Assembly: GCA_027943245.1 (NCBI GenBank)
Contig: JANDJZ010000515.1
Coordinates: 1 to 26,431 of the forward strand
DNA length: 26,431 bases
Origin: Acanthamoeba sp. SK_2022b
Taxonomy: Eukaryota; Discosea; Longamoebia; Acanthamoebidae
Reading direction: 5' to 3'
Numbering within the stretch: the stretch's first letter is position 1; every line of letters starts with the position of its first letter. Under the pieces are notes generated by a model, which had not been told where the DNA came from, ran no database searches, and saw only the letters and a list, made by a program, of their open reading frames with translations. Of this stretch, positions 23,039 through 26,431 are shown in pieces. The position numbers and the translations under genes were made by a program.

Positions 23039-24095
23039 TTAGAGCTGGCCGCAGTCGGCGATGACGCACTTCTTCCTGGGGGCATCATCGTCGTCGACGG
23101 GCTGCGACTCGATCTTCTTGACTGTAGTGAGTAACGCCAAAGGGGGGTAAAGAGGGTGAGCATGGAGGCTCACAACAACACTACCCTCGGGCAGGGAATT
23201 CTCGTACCCACGTCCATGCCCTCAACGACCTTGCCGAACTGCGCCACCACACCAAGGCAGCAAGAGAAAGAGGAAACAGTTCAGAAAGCAGCTGCGCGAT
23301 CGTACAAATAATAATAAAAGTAGTAGTAATAATAATAATAAAAATAATAATAAAAAAGGGTAGAGAGGCTGTAAGTACCACGACGTGCTTGTTGTCGAGC
23401 CAAGTGGTCTTGACGGTGCAGATGAAGAACTGGCTGCCGTTGGTGTTGGGGCCGGCGTTGGCTGAGCGGTAAGGAGGCAACGAGGGGTAAGCCAAAGGCA
23501 AAAGATAGAGGAGAGAAGTCGCTGTTGGTCGAGTGGGGGTAGAGGGCGACCTACCCATGCTGAGAATGCCAGGGCCGGTGTGCTTCAGCTTGAAGTTCTC
23601 ATCCCTGAACTCACCACCCTACACGAAGGCCAAACAAAATAAGATGTGCGCCTCAGTTGGGGCTAGCAGAGGCCGAGATCGGAGTGGAAAAAAAGACGTA
23701 CGTAGATGGACTCGCCACCAGTGCCGTTGCCCGCGGTGAAGTCGCCACCCTGGATCATGAAATCCTAAAAAAGAGATAGTGAAATCATGAGTTACAGGAT
23801 CGATCAAGTGGTGGAGTTGTAGATGTACCTTGATGACCCTGTGGAAGGCGCAGCCCTTGAAGTGGAGGGGCTTGCCAGAACGACCAACGCCCTTCTCACC
23901 AGTGCAGAGAGCCCTGAAGTTCTCGGCAGCTGTACCAGGCCGAGAAAGACTTTAGATCGATATCAAAGAAAATCGTAGCGCTCGATGTGATGGCAGCGCA
24001 CTCTTGGGGACCACATCAGCGAAGAGCTCCATGGTGACACGACCAGCAGCAGCGCCACCGATGGTGATATCGAAGAAAACGCGAGGGTTGGCCAT
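23039..24095 (-). CDS. Single-domain cyclophilin (peptidyl-prolyl cis-trans isomerase), 7 exons, 172 aa
   Basis: Exons 24095-24002, 23929-23829, 23764-23702, 23618-23555, 23461-23379, 23238-23208 and 23121-23039 give 172 residues, the normal size for a cytosolic cyclophilin A type. Catalytic and cyclosporin-pocket residues are present: R62 (FHRVIK), F67, M68, Q70 (FMIQGGDF), F120 (GSQFFIC), W128 and H133 (WLDNKHVV). An insertion GRSGKPLH (47-54) is the divergent loop typical of plant and some nematode cyclophilins. C40, E83 and C169 sit where the redox-sensitive residues of those plant proteins lie. The C-terminal region has an unusual [10 protein letters not shown] turn. It catalyses proline isomerisation in protein folding and signalling. 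No signal peptide, so probably cytosolic. An in-frame upstream Met at 24143 is less likely than [10 protein letters not shown]. Confidence 0.95.
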
Positions 24096-24428
24096 TCTGA
24101 TCAAGACAGGCAGAGCGTTAGACAGAGATTGCAAGCGCTGCAATTTGGAGTCTACAAAAGAGGAGAGAGGTTACGTGCTTGCTTTGGGTGGTTCGTGAAA
24201 AGATTGGGGCGTGAGTTGCTTTCTGTGGTATTGGTTGTGCGGGTTTGGGAAACGTTTCGCAAACAACAATATGGGCAAAAAAGGTTTATCTAAAAAGGAA
24301 CAGGCGAGGGCCCAGCGGTGGGTACAAAAGAGAGCATAGATAAAGCGTAAAAACCATCCAACCAGGGCTGATCATCCGTCGCTTGGCGGTCATCATATCT
24401 ATGATGAGCCAGAGAGCAGGCTTCATGC
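24096..24428. other. Upstream region of the cyclophilin gene
   Basis: It lies between two tandem minus-strand genes. On the minus strand a CTCTTTTGTAG sequence (24152-24162) could be the acceptor of a 5' UTR intron just before the cyclophilin start. No other gene seen. Confidence 0.35.
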
Positions 24429-24798
24429 TTAGAAGAACTTGAAGGGGGACAGCGAGCCGGCGGCGGAGGTCTCAAGAAGGAAGACGATGCTGTCAGCGTT
24501 GTAGAGGCCATTGTTGTTGTTGTTGTCGCTGGTGAGGATGGTGGTGGAGCCATCGGTGGAGGCCACCGCCACGGGGGAGGCAACGATCACGCTCGATCCC
24601 TGAACCACGCTGGTGGAGCTCACCACGGTCGAGTCGTCGGCAAGAGCCACGACGAAGAGGCAGAAGAAAGCGAAGAGGGCAGCAACGAAGAACTTCCTGC
24701 AATAGCCATAGACAACAAAAGGAATGGTTAGGGGTGCTGCGCTAGTATCATCATTGGAGAAACTGCCGATGTCTAGGCCCTGAAGGGATGGAGTACAT
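24429..24798 (-). CDS. Small secreted protein, start codon split by an intron, 89 aa
   Basis: The main exon is 24696-24429. It opens directly at a splice acceptor (CTATTGCAG) with G-AAG-TTC-TTC. Joining it to a donor at 24796, just after the bases AT at 24798-24797, recreates ATG and gives MKFFVAALFAFFCLFVVALA, a textbook signal peptide, then a 69-residue mature part starting DDSTVV. The mature part is Ser/Thr/Val-rich (SSTSVVQGSSVIVASPVAVA) with an Asn run (SDNNNNNGLYNADS) and a hydrophobic end (SIVFLLETSAAG). I recognise no family; a secreted or surface-associated protein is likely. A TATA box lies about 100 bases upstream. The 100-base intron 24697-24796 obeys GT-AG. No ATG earlier in the upstream exon gives an in-frame signal peptide. 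Confidence 0.72.
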
Positions 24799-24894
24799 TG
24801 TGATGGTAGTGGTGAAGTAGAGGGACGAAGGCTGGTGGTTGATTGGAGGGCTTGTCTGCTACTGGAGTGATGAGCATTGCTAGAGGCGGTCCTG

Positions 24895-24902
24895 TATTTA
24901 TA
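24895..24902 (-). promoter_or_regulatory. TATA box of the small secreted protein gene
   Basis: On the minus strand the sequence reads TATAAATA, inside a near-palindrome CCTGTATAAATACAGG, about 97 bases before the split start codon. It is followed upstream by a GC-rich inverted sequence, GCCCGCCTGGCGGGC (24911-24925). Confidence 0.6.
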
Positions 24903-25201
24903 CAGGGCCTGGCCCGCCTGGCGGGCAAGCCTGAAGCGATTGAAGCGGAAACCCGGCAAAGAATTGCTTCGATCAGGGCTAGTCCGCTGCAGCCTTGCAC
25001 TGCCTGGGGTCACTTCTCCGCAGAACTCAGCACGCAAAGGCAGGAGGCCATGGATGCAGAAAAAAGAAACCAAGAAAACCTGGCGAAAACCGGGACTTTG
25101 GATTCGCGCCAATCACGCGCGTGTGAACTGTTGTTGCAATTTTGTCGCCAGCGCCACCGCAGCGAGCGCCACACCGGCAAGAACTTGTAGGAACGCGCAG
25201 G
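24903..25201. other. Divergent upstream region of the secreted protein and microprotein 2
   Basis: About 300 bases shared by two divergent small genes. A CCAAT motif (25108-25112, CGCCAATCACGCG) precedes microprotein 2. A 46-codon frame from ATG 25049 (MDAEKRNQENLAK) ends just before the microprotein start; it could be an upstream ORF or chance. Confidence 0.35.
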
Positions 25202-25348
25202 ATGCGGGTGTCGAGGAAAGATGTGAAGAGGGCACGCAAGGCCAACAAGGCGCTTGGGTGCCTGTCCTTGAAGCAGCGGTGGAAGCTCTTCAAGTGCTTC
25301 CGCAAGTTCCGAAAGAAGTGCTCGTGCTGCTTCGACCCGCGAAACTGA
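25202..25348 (+). CDS. Cys-rich cationic microprotein, family member 2, 48 aa
   Basis: An intron-free frame of 48 codons from ATG 25202. It starts with a very basic segment (VSRKDVKRARKANK), then ALGCLSL, the core RWKLFKCFRKFRKKC, then SCC and the tail FDPRN. Fifteen residues are Lys or Arg and five are Cys. It has the same order of elements as the copies at 4072 and 25745: basic helix, C-L, RWKLFKC core, Cys cluster. Unlike the others, its Cys cluster is not terminal. The frame is open further upstream, but 25202 is the first ATG in the local reading frame and matches the position of the start in the other copies. It is divergent to the secreted protein gene and tandem with copy 3. Confidence 0.75.
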   Translation: MRVSRKDVKRARKANKALGCLSLKQRWKLFKCFRKFRKKCSCCFDPRN

Positions 25349-25744
25349 CCTCCCTCCGTCCCGTTCCCCACCGGCTGCAGCTGAGAATCTTCTCTCTCGT
25401 TCATCCGGTCCCTGCTCCGCGGCAAGCTTGCCGTGTCGCCACAAGAAATGTATTTATGAATTTAGATATTTTTTATTGCCAATGGCGATAAATAATTCAT
25501 AAAATGGATAATTAAAAAACACGTATCCTAGCAGCCCCCAAACGGCTGACGTCACGCAGGGCATTTGCTTTTTGCCCTCGTCGTTCGCTTACCAACCAAG
25601 CAGCACCTCCGGCTCAGTGCCCTAGGTACGGCCCGAACCGGAGCAGAGGGGTTTCTTCCTCCACTTACACCTCCTCCTCCTCCTCCACGCAGTACGACCA
25701 AAAAGACAAGCACCGCTCCACGCACAGCGCTAGAGACACGCAAA
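25349..25744. other. Gap between two microprotein copies
   Basis: About 400 bases. It starts with the 3' end of copy 2, including an AT-rich block (25449-25522, with TATTTATGAATTTAGAT and several AATTAAA-like words) that probably directs transcript ending. It then holds the upstream region of copy 3, with a CRE-like palindrome and a CT-rich patch (25660-25690). Confidence 0.4.
25547..25554. promoter_or_regulatory. CRE-like palindrome TGACGTCA
   Basis: A perfect eight-base TGACGTCA, the consensus site for bZIP factors of the CREB/ATF type, lies 190 bases before the start of microprotein 3. Occupancy is unknown. A perfect match is rare by chance, but only one site is seen. Confidence 0.4.
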
Positions 25745-25876
25745 ATGGACAACATGGCTGATCTGAAGAAGGCAAAGAAGATGAACAAGTTTTGTTCCTG
25801 CCTACCCCTCTCCATGCGGTGGAAGCTCTTCAAATGCTTCCGGAAGATTAGGAAGACGTGCTGCTGCTGCTGCTGA
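25745..25876 (+). CDS. Cys-rich cationic microprotein, family member 3, 43 aa
   Basis: An intron-free frame of 43 codons from ATG 25745; a second Met three codons on (25754) may be used instead. Order of elements: basic helix (MADLKKAKKMNKF), CSCL, PLSM, core RWKLFKCFRKIRKTC, and a terminal run that makes five consecutive Cys before TGA. It shares RWKLFKC and R-x-x-R-K with copies 1 and 2, while Arg and Lys codons differ (for example AGG here against CGC and CGA). The terminal Cys run is encoded by a TGC repeat, so its length may vary between strains. No signal peptide or known domain. It ends about 135 bases before the convergent coiled-coil gene. Confidence 0.77.
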   Translation: MDNMADLKKAKKMNKFCSCLPLSMRWKLFKCFRKIRKTCCCCC

Positions 25877-26010
25877 GGGCCCTTCAGCCTGCCGCCTTTG
25901 CTCTCTCTCTCGGCGTGCACAGCATGTTGCGCTGTTTCATGGTTTCAAATAATTAAATAACATAACATAACGGATAGTAAAATTGTGTGCAACATGTTAC
26001 TGCTGTCCCG

Positions 26011-26431
26011 CTACTCGAGCAGCTCCTTGGTGAGGGCCTCCACCTCGTTTTCGAGCTTCTTGTGCATGTCCATGAGGTTCTCCATGTCGGTCTTGGCCGG
26101 CTTGGTCTCTCCGCCCCCCGAGCTGCTGCCCGCCGCGGCGGAGGTGGCGGCTGCGGGCTGTGGCTGTTGGGCCCGCCGGCCACCATCGCCGCCGGTCTTC
26201 ATGTGGTTGATGGTGTTGAGGAAGGCCTTGCGCGTCACCTCGCCCTCCGTCTTGGCCTTGGTGCGCGTCCACACCGTGGCCACCTTCTCCGCCGACTTCT
26301 TCTTGGGCGTGGCGGGCGTGATGGTGCGCCGCTTGGCCATGGTCGGCGAGGTGGGCGGGCCCGAAGACGCCTGCGCGCCGGGGCTGACGCCGGTGAGGAA
26401 GCTCGGGCTGGCCTGCGTGAGCGGCACCGGC
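26011..26431 (-). CDS. Coiled-coil protein, partial or 5'-truncated by the window edge
   Basis: The frame is open from the window edge to TAG at 26011. If it starts at the only clear Met, ATG 26340 (MAKRRTITPATPKKKSAEKV), it is 109 residues long. The upstream in-frame sequence (SPSFLTGVSPGAQASSG) is equally gene-like, so the true start may lie beyond the window. The N-terminal part is basic (KRRTITPATPKKK). A middle segment TRKAFLNTINHMKTGGDGG is followed by an Ala/Gln/Ser linker. The last 26 residues form an amphipathic helix (MENLMDMHKKLENEVEALTK) likely to be a coiled coil. I do not recognise the family. It converges on microprotein 3. Confidence 0.6.
   Translation of the reverse strand, partial: PVPLTQASPSFLTGVSPGAQASSGPPTSPTMAKRRTITPATPKKKSAEKVATVWTRTKAKTEGEVTRKAFLNTINHMKTGGDGGRRAQQPQPAAATSAAAGSSSGGGETKPAKTDMENLMDMHKKLENEVEALTKELLE

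Noticed and set aside
25049..25189. 46-codon frame just before microprotein 2
   Set aside because: It has no similarity to the microprotein or to anything upstream of the other copies; possible uORF only.

Overview
The window looks like nuclear DNA of a GC-rich, intron-dense, free-living amoeba. An Acanthamoeba-like amoebozoan is my best inference. The reasons are many short GT-AG introns of roughly 55-170 bases, strong G/C codon bias, packed genes on both strands, low-complexity Ser/Ala/Gln tracts, and eukaryotic families (KCTD-type BTB, LONRF, GATA finger, cyclophilin). No bacterial operon, tRNA, rRNA, CRISPR array or transposon was seen. All exon structures were built by hand from GT..AG sites, reading-frame phase and family motifs. 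In each multi-exon gene the joined exons give an open frame.

Left third (1-8508): a Ser-rich KCTD-type BTB protein (+), a DUSP23-like phosphatase (-), a 49-residue Cys-rich microprotein (+), a 987-residue protein (+) and a 109-residue unknown protein (-). The 987-residue protein carries a capping-protein-interaction-like motif, about 675 residues of E/A/K/R single-alpha-helix repeat and a C-terminal CVLF prenylation box.

Middle (8693-18469): a 17-exon type I membrane protein (-) with a signal peptide, two PstS-like periplasmic-binding domains, one EGF-like module and one membrane span. Next come a TPR-RING-LON ubiquitin-ligase-type protein (+) ending in a CILS box, and an unrecognised Pro/Ser-rich protein (+).

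Right third (18740-26431): a GATA-finger transcription factor (-), an ankyrin-repeat protein (+), a single-domain cyclophilin with a plant-type divergent loop (-), a small secreted protein whose start codon is split by an intron (-), two more copies of the Cys-rich microprotein in tandem (+), and a partial coiled-coil gene (-) at the edge.

The most interesting item is the microprotein family. Three unannotated genes of 43-49 codons, at 4072, 25202 and 25745, share a cationic core centred on RWKLFKC followed by a cysteine cluster. The core is held at the protein level through synonymous codon changes. Other leads are complementary (GTT)n and (CAA)n tracts in the two introns flanking one BTB-gene exon, a predicted membrane-tethered actin-capping regulator with a very long helix, and a PstS-derived eukaryotic receptor.
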